Below, in pieces: positions 1-8,066 of a DNA stretch of 64,000 nucleotides. Origin of the DNA: Neobacillus vireti (GTDB taxonomy: Bacteria > Bacillota > Bacilli > Bacillales > Cytobacillaceae). The stretch's first letter is position 1, and the number at the start of each line of letters is the position of its first letter. Where the stretch lies: contig NZ_LDNB01000010.1 in the NCBI RefSeq assembly GCF_001026695.1, forward strand, positions 350,884-414,883. The letters are read 5' to 3'. Both the position numbers and the translations under genes were made by a program. The notes under the pieces were generated by a model. The model saw only the letters and a list, made by a program, of their open reading frames with translations. It was not told where the DNA came from and made no database searches.

Positions 1-1933
1 CGTACACACCAGCCGTGTTTAAATGGACACGACTTTGCTCCAATGCTTGGTTATTACTTAAAGCTAAGGCCAATGATTTAAAATGTTTGAAGGTGATTTC
101 AATGAATTCCAATACAGGTGTTTCAATTTCAGGCTCTGTGCTGATCAATAATGCTGCATCAAAAAGACTAGAATCTGCTGTATCAAAGGTATCTGTCACT
201 TTTAGTACAGTATTAATGGGATGGATCTTTTTAGCGATAATACTATAATTTATATTATATTGTGCTAACGTTTTAACCCATTCTGTTAATTTTTCATTAG
301 CGGGTTCACCATTTAGCAAAATTGCCACAGATTTTGTATCAGGCTTGCTAACCGTGTTTGCCATGCTAAGGGCAGGCGATTTTTTATCGGATTTGACTTC
401 AAGATTTTCTTCAGGAAGTTCGGCGCCTATGTTTTCGGCAACTTCTTTGGCCAGTTGCCGATCGATATGATTGAACAAGGCCACAGCATTATTTTTTACC
501 AAGTCTGATTTGCATTTGCCAAGTTCAAAGCTACATGCAGCTATTAAATGTTCTTGTTCAAAGGGAGCGAGACTGTTATAGAATAACTTCGCTTGCGAGT
601 AAAAGTCTAGGAAACTATCACTGCGGCCCCTAATTTTTCGCCCGTCGATTTTTTCTTGATAATGATCATAACCGCCCAGTTCAACTGGCACAGGTTCAGG
701 TTGATTGGCATTTAAACCGTTCCGATGGTAGCTTGTTTGACCATGATGAATCGTCATTTGGTGCATTCCATCCCGTTGATTGTTATGGAAAGGACACACC
801 GGTTGATTAATCGGAATTTGATGGAAGTTGGGCCCTCCAAGTCGGGAAAGCTGCGTATCCGTATAAGAAAATAAACGTCCTTGTAACAGAGGATCATTGG
901 AAAAATCGATCCCCGGCACAACATGTCCAGGATGAAAAGCGACTTGTTCTGTTTCTGCAAAGAAGTTATTGACATTACGGTTTAATGTCATTTTGCCAAC
1001 GATTTTTACAGGGACTTCTTCTTCTGGCCATAATTTTGTCGGATCTAAAATATCAAAATCAAAGTTGAATTCATCTTCTTCAGCAATCACTTGTATACCT
1101 AGCTCCCATTCAGGAAAATCACCTTTCTCAATTGCTTCAAATAAATCTTGTCGGTGAAAGTCAGGATTTTTACCGGCAGTCCTTTGTGCCTCGTCCCAGA
1201 CTTGAGAATGGATGCCGAGTAGAGGTTTCCAGTGAAACTTCACAAAATGTGCCTTACCATCAGCGTTGATAAGTCGGAACGTATGGACACCAAAGCCTTC
1301 CATCATGCGTAAACTCCGCGGGATAGCGCGGTCACTCATTAACCACAGAATCATATGGGCTGATTCAGGATTTTGGCCAATAAAATCCCAAAACGTATCG
1401 TGGGCGCTGGCCCCTTGAGGAATTTCATTGTGAGGCTCAGGTTTTAGAGCGTGTACAAGGTCAGGGAATTTAATTCCATCTTGGATAAAGAAAACAGGCA
1501 TATTATTACCAACTAAATCAAAGTTGCCTTCATCCGTATAGAATTTGGTCGCAAATCCACGGACGTCTCGGACGGTATCGCTTGACCCTCTCGAGCCCTG
1601 TACGGTGGAAATACGTACAAATACCGGGGTTATTTTAGAGGTGTCATTTAGAAAATCAGCTTTCGTATATTCGGATAAAGATTCATAGAGCTGAAAGATG
1701 CCATGTGCCCCCACTCCGCGTGCATGAACAACACGTTCTGGGATTCGTTCATGGTCAAAATGCGTCATTTTTTCTCGAAAATGAAAATCCTCCATCATGG
1801 TAGGGCCTCTTAAACCAGCTTTTAATGAAAATTCATCCTCCGCCATTCTTAATCCTTGGTTAGTCGTTAAGCCGGCTTGTTCTTCGTTATCGATGGTAAA
1901 TTTCTTTAATTGTACTGCCTTCTTATTTTCCAT
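1..1933 (-). CDS. katE: Large-subunit (KatE-type) catalase, 3' end missing
   Basis: Heme catalase that converts hydrogen peroxide to water and oxygen. The frame is open from ATG at 1933 to the left edge, giving 644 residues. Seen: the distal-His segment VVHARGVGAHG, the GNNMPVFFIQD segment, the proximal heme segment RLFSYTDTQLSRLGGPNFHQ, and a C-terminal extension after about residue 550 that resembles the flavodoxin/DJ-1-like domain of large-subunit catalases (about 680 residues in Bacillus, so roughly 40 residues are missing). AGGAGG lies 8 bases before the start. A sigma-B-type promoter lies upstream, which fits the general-stress catalase KatE rather than the small vegetative KatA. Confidence 0.95.
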   Translation of the reverse strand, partial: MENKKAVQLKKFTIDNEEQAGLTTNQGLRMAEDEFSLKAGLRGPTMMEDFHFREKMTHFDHERIPERVVHARGVGAHGIFQLYESLSEYTKADFLNDTSKITPVFVRISTVQGSRGSSDTVRDVRGFATKFYTDEGNFDLVGNNMPVFFIQDGIKFPDLVHALKPEPHNEIPQGASAHDTFWDFIGQNPESAHMILWLMSDRAIPRSLRMMEGFGVHTFRLINADGKAHFVKFHWKPLLGIHSQVWDEAQRTAGKNPDFHRQDLFEAIEKGDFPEWELGIQVIAEEDEFNFDFDILDPTKLWPEEEVPVKIVGKMTLNRNVNNFFAETEQVAFHPGHVVPGIDFSNDPLLQGRLFSYTDTQLSRLGGPNFHQIPINQPVCPFHNNQRDGMHQMTIHHGQTSYHRNGLNANQPEPVPVELGGYDHYQEKIDGRKIRGRSDSFLDFYSQAKLFYNSLAPFEQEHLIAACSFELGKCKSDLVKNNAVALFNHIDRQLAKEVAENIGAELPEENLEVKSDKKSPALSMANTVSKPDTKSVAILLNGEPANEKLTEWVKTLAQYNINYSIIAKKIHPINTVLKVTDTFDTADSSLFDAALLISTEPEIETPVLEFIEITFKHFKSLALALSNNQALEQSRVHLNTAGVY

Positions 1934-2010
1934 AAAATAAACCTCCTAACGAAAATATGTACCTGTTAAAAAAGAAAAAAGCAGGTAAAATTAATTACCC
2001 ACTCTTCTCG

Positions 2011-2035
2011 ATACCCCTTATACCAGTAATAAAAC
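2011..2035 (-). promoter_or_regulatory. Sigma-B-type promoter of katE
   Basis: Read on the minus strand: GTTTTA, 13 bases, GGGTAT. The sigma-B consensus in Bacillus is GTTTAA-N12-15-GGGTAT, so only one base differs. It lies about 80 bases upstream of the catalase start. The rest of the gap to 2165 shows no gene. Confidence 0.75.
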
Positions 2036-2165
2036 ATTTTAATATCTATGAAAGGTTGAAAGCTCAATTTTTCTCTCCAATAAAACCCTACATCAGAAAT
2101 ACATTGCCGACAGTGTGTTAAAATGTAGCTACGTTAATCATTGAATCACTAGTCAGCTTGCCCCT

Positions 2166-3026
2166 TTAACCAAACTCTCTGCAAGTCACCTTTTGTTGTT
2201 TATCAAGCTGTTGATCTAACCAGTCGACTAAATCGCTTAAAGGCTTCTCTTTTCCTACTTCATCAAACGGACGATGCCTAGCTGAACGGTACTCATATAG
2301 CTGTTTATCCGATGAGGAAACAAGGTTAAAGAAGTGGCGCAGCTTTGTTGGGGGAGTAATTTTATCATCCAGACCGTATTGCAATAAAATTGGCAGGGTA
2401 ATCGACGGTGCTTTATTTACCACCCGTGAAACAGCTTCGATTAAGCTGCGTCCTAAACCAGGGGTCACGAAATTGTGACGTAAACTGTCAGATTCGTATT
2501 TTGCCTGCATCGCTGATTTTTTCTTTAGCAATCGAATCCTGCCCGGTTTTTTGATCCTATAGTCTGGTTTAATCTTACCCATTAGGCTTATACCCAATTG
2601 CTCAAATGGTGTTACTTCATATGAGATGGCAGGCGAAATCGCCATAATTCCTGAAATACCTGCACTATGTTCCAAAGCATATTCAAGAGTAATCAGACCG
2701 CCAATGCTATGTCCTACGATATACAAGGGCAATTCGGGCTGATCGAGAGAAACGAGCTTACGAAACTCGTGTAAATCTCCTCTAAATTCATCCCAAGACT
2801 GTATATATCCCCTTTTCCCAGCGCTTTTTCCATGACCGCGCAAATCAAAGGCATACACAATATATTCTTTATCAACCAGGCTTGCACTAATATTTCGCAG
2901 CCCCCCACTGTGGTCTCCATGTCCGTGCACAACTATAACTGCTGCTTTTGGAGCGGTTAATGGTTCGATCACTCGAAAAAATAGCTCTATTCCATCGACA
3001 CCATTAAATTTCCCTTCTGTTATCAT
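2166..3026 (-). CDS. Alpha/beta hydrolase, monoacylglycerol-lipase-like (serine aminopeptidase S33 fold)
   Basis: A 286-residue cytosolic hydrolase. The nucleophile elbow is GHSIGG, the oxyanion region is HGHGDHSGG near residue 35, a plausible acid is in LLQYGLDDKITPP, and the catalytic His is in SARHRPFDE near the end. This order and length match monoglyceride lipase/lysophospholipase-like proteins; the real substrate is not evident. GGAGG lies 8 bases before the ATG. It stands alone, with katE beyond its 3' end and a REP-A hairpin upstream. Confidence 0.85.
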   Translation of the reverse strand: MITEGKFNGVDGIELFFRVIEPLTAPKAAVIVVHGHGDHSGGLRNISASLVDKEYIVYAFDLRGHGKSAGKRGYIQSWDEFRGDLHEFRKLVSLDQPELPLYIVGHSIGGLITLEYALEHSAGISGIMAISPAISYEVTPFEQLGISLMGKIKPDYRIKKPGRIRLLKKKSAMQAKYESDSLRHNFVTPGLGRSLIEAVSRVVNKAPSITLPILLQYGLDDKITPPTKLRHFFNLVSSSDKQLYEYRSARHRPFDEVGKEKPLSDLVDWLDQQLDKQQKVTCREFG

Positions 3027-3153
3027 TCCAAGTAATCCTCCTGATGCTAACGATCGTAAAAAATGTATTTGTCCTTGTCTAAAATACTTATCCCGTTTAG
3101 AAAGCTTGTTAAGTTCATTTTAGTATAAATCAATGCAAAAGTAACATAAAATA

Positions 3154-3206
3154 GGTGCCTGACTCTCGATGCGTCAAAGCTTTAACATACTGGGGATCAG
3201 GCACCC
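3154..3206. repeat. REP-A palindromic repeat (diverged copy)
   Basis: Outer arms GGTGCCTGA and TCAGGCACC enclose a loop with a degenerate inner part (GCGTCAAAGCTTTAACATAC). It lies between the 3' end of the SDR gene at 3256 and the start of the hydrolase, so it may terminate the SDR transcript. Other copies of the family occur throughout the window. Confidence 0.85.
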
Positions 3207-3255
3207 AAGCTGAAGAAATATTTGGATAGGAAGCTTTTGGCACAGGAATTTTGGG

Positions 3256-4194
3256 TTAGTTTTCAGGGGAGATCATATACTTCAGCGTTCTCTCCAAACC
3301 TTCTTTATAAGGGGTTCTGGGTATAGGACCAATAAACCTTTCATATTTCTGTCCATCCAACACAACAGGCTCTTCATTTAAGTAGAACATTTCAACCACT
3401 TCACGCATTCCCGCATTAAACAAACCAAGGAACCGAATCATATTTTTGGTTATGGTCGAAACCTTTTTATCATAATTTCGAATTTGTCTGAGTGTTTCAA
3501 TTAACTCTTCGCCCGAAATGACGCCATAGCCGGGTATATTCCAATTTTGCCCATAAGCTTCATCATTCAAGGCCAGGTTGATAATTGCTTTAGCTCCATC
3601 AGGAGTGAAAATAAATTCTCTGGCAATCTTTTGGTCTCCAACGTAACGGGATTTCTTGTTCCTTACGATATCCTTTAGTGTATGGTGCAAAAGCGTGTTT
3701 TCCGCATTGGGTCCATAAAAGTCTGGAAAGTGGGCGATTAAAGTTGGAACAGATGAATCCTTAATTGTTGTTTCTACTTGAAGACGGACTTTCCCTTTTT
3801 TCGTATGTGGGTTTTTCGGTGAAAGTTCATTCACTTTCTTTCCGGCTGCTCTTCCATAGGCGTAAATATTATCAACCATAGCTAGTTTTACTGATTCCTC
3901 CTTTGCGACAGTCAATATATTACTGATTAAACCTTGCAGTTTTGCTTCCCACTCTTCATACGGAATGTTCGCCGCGTGAAAAATGACATCTACACCTTTG
4001 GCGGCTTCCCGTAAATCGTCAAGCTTAAAGAGATCTCCTGGAAAAATCGTAACCTTGGAATCCGCCGCAAACGATTTTTCCAATTTAGACCTTGTTCGGG
4101 CAAAAGCAATCACCGAAATCCCTCTAGCCGATAATTCCTTCACAATCGAATACCCCATTCCACCTGATGCGCCTAAAACTAATGCCTTTTTCAT
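3256..4194 (-). CDS. NAD(P)-dependent epimerase/dehydratase-type SDR
   Basis: A 312-residue extended/atypical SDR. The N-terminus MKKALVLGASGGMGYSIV carries the GxxGxxG dinucleotide motif, and YAYGRAAGKK near residue 125 is an active-site-like YxxxK region. The start is the ATG at 4194, with GGGGAGG just upstream; a GTG/ATG 13 codons earlier would put the ribosome site inside the gene. The TetR gene lies upstream on the same strand, with a 23-bp operator between them, so this is probably the regulated target. The substrate is unknown. Confidence 0.85.
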   Translation of the reverse strand: MKKALVLGASGGMGYSIVKELSARGISVIAFARTRSKLEKSFAADSKVTIFPGDLFKLDDLREAAKGVDVIFHAANIPYEEWEAKLQGLISNILTVAKEESVKLAMVDNIYAYGRAAGKKVNELSPKNPHTKKGKVRLQVETTIKDSSVPTLIAHFPDFYGPNAENTLLHHTLKDIVRNKKSRYVGDQKIAREFIFTPDGAKAIINLALNDEAYGQNWNIPGYGVISGEELIETLRQIRNYDKKVSTITKNMIRFLGLFNAGMREVVEMFYLNEEPVVLDGQKYERFIGPIPRTPYKEGLERTLKYMISPEN

Positions 4195-4214
4195 AATTAA
4201 TTCCTCCCCATCAA

Positions 4215-4237
4215 TTAATTGACCATCGTTCAATTAA
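4215..4237. promoter_or_regulatory. Palindromic TetR-type operator before the SDR gene
   Basis: A 23-bp site with arms TTAATTGA and TCAATTAA around 7 bases (CCATCGT). It matches the site at 4831-4853 except in the centre. Placed 20 bases upstream of the SDR start, it could repress the SDR gene. Confidence 0.75.
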
Positions 4238-4249
4238 ATTCAAAAAAAA

Positions 4250-4819
4250 TTAATGAATTGATTTTAATAAAAAATCAGCATGAGCTTCTGCCAGACCCCT
4301 TACCTCTTCATAACTGTTCACAATCCGGCAATAGTGGGTGACAAACCCATGAAGGGACAAAAACAATAACCATATTTCCTGTACCTTTAACTCCTTCCCG
4401 CTTAAAAGGGAAACACTCTGGGCAAAGTTTTCGTAGCTCCTATTCCCCCCCTGATTGATAAAATTCCTGACTTCTTCATCCTTGATTAAAAACATAATCT
4501 CATAGTGACTTTGATGATTGAGACCAAATTGTATATATCCGACTAGAATTTGTTTAAGCTTTTCTTTTTGATCAAGTTTTTGCTTGAGTACATCATGAAG
4601 CTTTTGATCAAGCAGCTCAAAATGCTTCTCCACTAAGGCATAAAATAACTCAGCTTTATTCTTAAAATGATAATAGATAGATCCATGGCTATAACCAAGT
4701 TCTTTCGCAATTTGCCTCATGGAAACATGCTGGTAGCCTTTGCTTACAAATAAGTCCCTTGCAGCATCCATAATCATTTCTCGTGTTAATTCTTTCTGGA
4801 CAGACTTTCGCGGCGACAT
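4250..4819 (-). CDS. TetR/AcrR family transcriptional regulator
   Basis: 189 residues. The N-terminal HTH runs from about residue 12 to 58, with the recognition-helix segment MRQIAKELGYSHGSIYYHFKNK typical of TetR. The C-terminal ligand domain is all-helical and not assignable. GGAGGAGG precedes the ATG. Matching palindromes flank the gene on both sides, suggesting autoregulation and control of the downstream SDR. Confidence 0.92.
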   Translation of the reverse strand: MSPRKSVQKELTREMIMDAARDLFVSKGYQHVSMRQIAKELGYSHGSIYYHFKNKAELFYALVEKHFELLDQKLHDVLKQKLDQKEKLKQILVGYIQFGLNHQSHYEIMFLIKDEEVRNFINQGGNRSYENFAQSVSLLSGKELKVQEIWLLFLSLHGFVTHYCRIVNSYEEVRGLAEAHADFLLKSIH

Positions 4820-4830
4820 GTTCCTCCTCC

Positions 4831-4853
4831 TTAATTGACCACTGGTTAATTAA
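4831..4853. promoter_or_regulatory. Palindromic TetR-type operator before the tetR gene
   Basis: TTAATTGACCA, one base, TGGTTAATTAA: 11-bp arms with a single mismatch. It shares TTAATTGACCA with the site at 4215-4237. It lies just upstream of the ribosome binding site, where bound repressor would block its own transcription. Confidence 0.8.
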
Positions 4854-5037
4854 GATTATACCGTATTTTTCACCACTTGTAAAGAATTACCATTATCTTT
4901 TCGAGGGAATTCTGTTCAATAAAGCAATCTCCTTCAATTTCCGTGCCTAGTCACGCCCCGGAATGGTAAAGCCTCCTGCATTCTTCTTCTTCAAATTATA
5001 TTTTTTTCACAGATGCTCTTTTTGTACTTAAGTACGT

Positions 5038-5229
5038 CTACTTTTTCGGTTGGTCAAGTGCTTGGTAGGCTAACTGGTACTTTCCCCCGTCTGCAACTTC
5101 TGAATGATACAAAGCCTTGAGGGCATTATTCTTTTCAAGGCCATGTTCTACCTTCAACTCTTTTAAGCGTGTATGCAATTCTTTATTATCCTTGATTAGC
5201 TGTTGCATTTGCGATTTAATATACTTCAA
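5038..5229 (-). CDS. Hypothetical small helical protein
   Basis: 63 residues from a TTG start with AAAGGAG 8 bases upstream; a longer frame exists but lacks a ribosome site. The protein is hydrophilic and helical (YIKSQMQQLIKDNKELHTRLKEL looks like a short coiled coil) and ends in QALDQPKK. I do not recognise the family. The region from 4860 to 5037 downstream of it shows no gene. Confidence 0.55.
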   Translation of the reverse strand: MKYIKSQMQQLIKDNKELHTRLKELKVEHGLEKNNALKALYHSEVADGGKYQLAYQALDQPKK

Positions 5230-5385
5230 AATATTTAACTCCTTTCCGAACCCAATTTGTTCCCCAAGTATAGCACAAATAATTGTATGTTTTTTATACA
5301 TGGCCATTTTATTCATACAAGCGGGCTTTCATAGTTAGTTGAATAGAAAATCGGGGCTCAGGCATTAGTATTAAGGCACACTTCT

Positions 5386-5673
5386 CTATCTTTCATCTAC
5401 TACCCATAGCACCATTCGATTGATAAAATATATACCCAAATAGGCGCCCGTTAGTAAGAAAAGTGGGTTCAGGAATATACCATGGATATTGGTCATGAAT
5501 ACGGTTTTATCTTTAATAATCTCGTATATGGCGAGAGAGGAAATATTCCCAAAAACTAGTGCAGATACTATGGCGCATAAATTAAAAACCAGACGTAATT
5601 TAGGCTTGATTTTCATCGCAAAGAACATGAGACCTGGTGCAAAAAAACTGCCGAAGATTAATAGAAATTTCAT
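5386..5673 (-). CDS. Small membrane protein, function unknown
   Basis: 95 residues with three likely transmembrane segments (about 3-20, 30-50 and 65-88). Start is the ATG at 5673 behind GAGGTGG; the in-frame TTG directly before it is less likely. No motif identifies a function. Confidence 0.6.
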   Translation of the reverse strand: MKFLLIFGSFFAPGLMFFAMKIKPKLRLVFNLCAIVSALVFGNISSLAIYEIIKDKTVFMTNIHGIFLNPLFLLTGAYLGIYFINRMVLWVVDER

Positions 5674-5895
5674 CAAACCACCTCACTACCATTCTAGACA
5701 AATTAAACTGGTTTAAATCATTCCCTCTAGGCAATGTCAGGCACCGGAATATGTCTACTATCCACCGCATAAATTAAAAAAAGGTGTCTTAAGCGATACG
5801 AAAAATGCAGCCTGTACATAATCATGCAAAAAGCGGAAAATGGACGGACTCCTATTGATTTTAAGTTCCCCCATTTATCCGTTTGGAGGGAGTTT

Positions 5896-6279
5896 ATGTT
5901 TAAATTTTTTTCTTTTAAAAAGAAACAGATCGAAAAAGAAAATAAAATAGACTCTCTTCTTCTCAATAAATTAGATCGAATTATTGAACTGCTTGAGCAA
6001 AAACAAAAGGAGGAGAATGGTAAAAACATCCAATTTGAGCATGTCCAAATTGATTATTTAGAAAACATTATTTTCCGACTGGACAATCTAGAAATTGACG
6101 AGTTGAGTGGCAAACTTATTATTGGAAATAATATTGGAAGCACGGAAGACCTTTCCCACCCTTACATTTTAAAAATGGATAAAGAAAAGGCGAAGCAAAC
6201 AACAATGTCAGAAACTAACGAATCAACTCAAAAAAAAATAACCAAAACAGCCAAAGGTTATCGTTTCAGCAATAATTGA
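5896..6279 (+). CDS. GerPC-like spore germination protein (short form)
   Basis: 127 residues. After a basic helical N-terminus (MFKFFSFKKKQIEKENK) and a coiled-coil-like stretch (LDRIIELLEQKQKEE) comes YLENIIFRLDNLEIDELSG, which closely resembles the RLDxLEIDELSGTLNIG signature of GerPC, followed by LIIGNNIG. B. subtilis GerPC is about 205 residues, so this is a shorter relative. GGAGG lies before the ATG at 5896. It opens a cluster with four GerPA/GerPF-like genes. The GerP proteins act in the spore coat and help germinants pass; that role is inferred here. Confidence 0.7.
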   Translation: MFKFFSFKKKQIEKENKIDSLLLNKLDRIIELLEQKQKEENGKNIQFEHVQIDYLENIIFRLDNLEIDELSGKLIIGNNIGSTEDLSHPYILKMDKEKAKQTTMSETNESTQKKITKTAKGYRFSNN

Positions 6280-6283
6280 GTTT

Positions 6284-6781
6284 TTACCTTAAATTAGCAA
6301 TCTTGATATCTTGATCCTCCATTATGCCATCTATAAAATCTTGGTCATTGTTTGTATTTGAATTATTTAACAACTGATTTTGATTTCCAAATATAGCACC
6401 TTGTGAAAAATTCACTTTTTCATTGGCGTCCATCCCCGTCACATGAGAATTTCCAAGGAATACAGAGCTATTTTGCTCCATCGTATTGACATTTACGGAT
6501 CCAAGCGTGATGCTCGAAGCATCTTCCATAGGATTCTCAAATGAAATATTAATATCACGGTCATCAATGGGAGTATCGATAACATCAGGATCATTGAGAA
6601 TAGAAACATTTTGAAAGAGAAGATTAGACTGACCACTAATCCCGCCAATCACATTATTTTCTTTACCATGGGTACTCCAGCCGATGGCATTATTTTCTTC
6701 CCCGATAAAAATACCACATTGCCTTTGCATCGTTTGGACATTGATATCTCCGATAAAATTAAATTGTGACGAATTTTTCAT
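6284..6781 (-). CDS. Tandem-duplicated GerPA/GerPF-like spore protein
   Basis: 165 residues made of two related halves. Half one (about 8-75) has INVQTMQRQCGIFIGEENN, then ENNVIGGISGQSN and DPDVIDTPIDDRDI. Half two (about 92-163) has VNVNTMEQNSSVFLGNSHV, then GMDANEKVNFSQGAIFGNQN and FIDGIMEDQDIK. Each half corresponds to one roughly 70-residue GerPA/GerPF domain, so this is a gene-internal duplication. It converges on the GerPC-like gene with four bases between them. The ribosome site (GGTGAT) is weak. The function is inferred from family resemblance. Confidence 0.7.
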   Translation of the reverse strand: MKNSSQFNFIGDINVQTMQRQCGIFIGEENNAIGWSTHGKENNVIGGISGQSNLLFQNVSILNDPDVIDTPIDDRDINISFENPMEDASSITLGSVNVNTMEQNSSVFLGNSHVTGMDANEKVNFSQGAIFGNQNQLLNNSNTNNDQDFIDGIMEDQDIKIANLR

Positions 6782-6968
6782 ATCCTGATCACCACGTTTC
6801 CGTTAAGATCTTGTTCATGTCTCGTTCCTATACATCTTTCCTTCTATTTAATATACCTTATGTGTTTGGATTTAGGATGGTGACGATCGCCTAAGAAATA
6901 GCAAACAAAGGTGTCAAACGCCCAAATCATTGAATAAGCTACTAAAGATAAGAAAGGAGATCCTGCAT

Positions 6969-7169
6969 ATGATTGAAATAACATTCGGGAATATTACCGT
7001 TGATCAAATGAAAACAGCTGCCGGTATTTTCATTGGTGAAAAAAACCGACACAAACATTTTTCTTGTGAAACGACGATAAATGAAGCGGTTGGAACCCTG
7101 TCGGGAAATGAAAATAAGTTAACCTATAATTGTTGGGTGAAAAACAAAGAAACATGGGAGGATGAATAG
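6969..7169 (+). CDS. GerPA/GerPF-like small spore protein
   Basis: 66 residues from the ATG at 6969, behind AAAGGAG. ITVDQMKTAAGIFIGEKNR followed by GTLSGNENKL follows the same pattern as its neighbours: V-x-x-M ... IFIGE, then G-x-x-x-G-x-x-N. The C-terminal aspartate segment of the longer relatives is missing. It sits three bases ahead of the next gene on the same strand, so both are probably one transcript. Confidence 0.65.
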   Translation: MIEITFGNITVDQMKTAAGIFIGEKNRHKHFSCETTINEAVGTLSGNENKLTYNCWVKNKETWEDE

Positions 7170-7172
7170 TTC

Positions 7173-7457
7173 ATGTCTTCCCCCATTTTATCCCCGACCT
7201 TTCATATCGGGACCATCAAAATCGGGACCATTGAGGAAGCTTCTTGCTTTAGTATCGGAAACAATTTTATTGAGGACTTCAAGAGCAGCAAAAAACATAA
7301 CCAGGGCTTAGGGAATATCCACGGAGATCGAAACACCTTTGATCATGCTACTGCCTCATTAACCAATTATGAGCGCGTCCCGAAGAAAAAGAAAGGAATC
7401 AAACAAGAACAAATGGAAGAAAAGGACCGACAAGAAAAAACAACAAACCCCAGTTAA
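7173..7457 (+). CDS. GerPA/GerPF-like protein with basic C-terminal tail
   Basis: 94 residues. The first 70 residues follow the family pattern (FHIGTIKIGTIEEASCFSIG, then NQGLGNIHGDRNTF). Residues 72-94 form a charged Lys/Glu tail (PKKKKGIKQEQMEEKDRQEK) not seen in the neighbours. GGGAGG lies upstream, overlapping the end of the preceding gene. A terminator overlaps its 3' end. Confidence 0.65.
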   Translation: MSSPILSPTFHIGTIKIGTIEEASCFSIGNNFIEDFKSSKKHNQGLGNIHGDRNTFDHATASLTNYERVPKKKKGIKQEQMEEKDRQEKTTNPS

Positions 7458-7480
7458 AATCAGGGTTTGTTGTTTTTTTC
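7437..7480 (+). terminator. Rho-independent terminator of the GerP-like pair
   Basis: AACAACAAACCC pairs with GGGTTTGTTGTT across a short A/T loop, followed by a T tract. The left arm includes the last codons of the gene. Confidence 0.85.
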
Positions 7481-7532
7481 TTCAATCCAAAACTTGGCCA
7501 TAGAGATGGATTGAGGTATATCGTTCAAATCA

Positions 7533-7781
7533 TTATATATTCGGACCAAAATTTGGTTTAATATCATTGTCAAAGATTGCCCCGTCTATGACCTCAAAGC
7601 TATCTATATTATTGACTAAGTTGCCGGCCTGCACATTTCCAAATCCATAAATACCCCCGAAGCCTAAATTATATTTTCTATTAGCATCCATCCCGGTAAC
7701 AATCGATTCACCAATAAAGATGGCTGCGCTGGGCTGTGGAGAGTTAACATTAAATATTCCTAAATTAATGACTGAAGGCAC
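7533..7781 (-). CDS. GerPA/GerPF-like spore protein (single domain)
   Basis: 82 residues from a GTG start with GGGGAGG 8 bases upstream; an ATG inside that spacer is out of frame. IFNVNSPQPSAAIFIGES, then GMDANRKYNLGFGGIYGFGN and FEVIDGAIFDNDIKP. It is closest to the second half of the 165-residue neighbour (shared GMDAN...G.IFG/IYG and IDG..xDxDIK), which suggests both derive from one ancestor. Its transcription converges on the terminator at 7437-7480. Confidence 0.7.
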   Translation of the reverse strand: MPSVINLGIFNVNSPQPSAAIFIGESIVTGMDANRKYNLGFGGIYGFGNVQAGNLVNNIDSFEVIDGAIFDNDIKPNFGPNI

Positions 7782-8004
7782 TCCATAGTCCTCCCCTTTT
7801 TTCTCATTCTTTTCTGTAATCCATCTTATGTTTTAAATTTTCTTCTGTGAATGAGGGGACTTTGGACAGCTTTCTTTCACTTTTTTTCAGGATTGGGTTC
7901 CACTTCCCATATCCCCTGATTGTTATTGATTGAAAAATGATATAGACCATACAGGAAACCGTAGATTTCACTTCACTCAAATGTTGAGTTGTGGAAAGAA
8001 AATC

Positions 8005-8060
8005 GGTGCCCGACCCCCAGCGTATTAAATCTTTATCGCTGCAGGGGGCAGGCACCTTTT
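8005..8060. repeat. REP-A palindromic repeat, terminator-like
   Basis: GGTGCCcGACCCCCAGCG ... CGCTGCAGGGGGCAGGCACC, followed by T residues on the plus strand. It lies between the 3' end of the Rieske gene and the start of the GerP-like gene at 7781. The gap 7782-8066 holds nothing else I can support. Confidence 0.85.
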
Positions 8061-8066
8061 TAAAAT

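Noticed and set aside
7804..8055. An 83-codon minus-strand frame
   Set aside because: It runs through a REP-A repeat, has no good ribosome site and no recognisable protein features.
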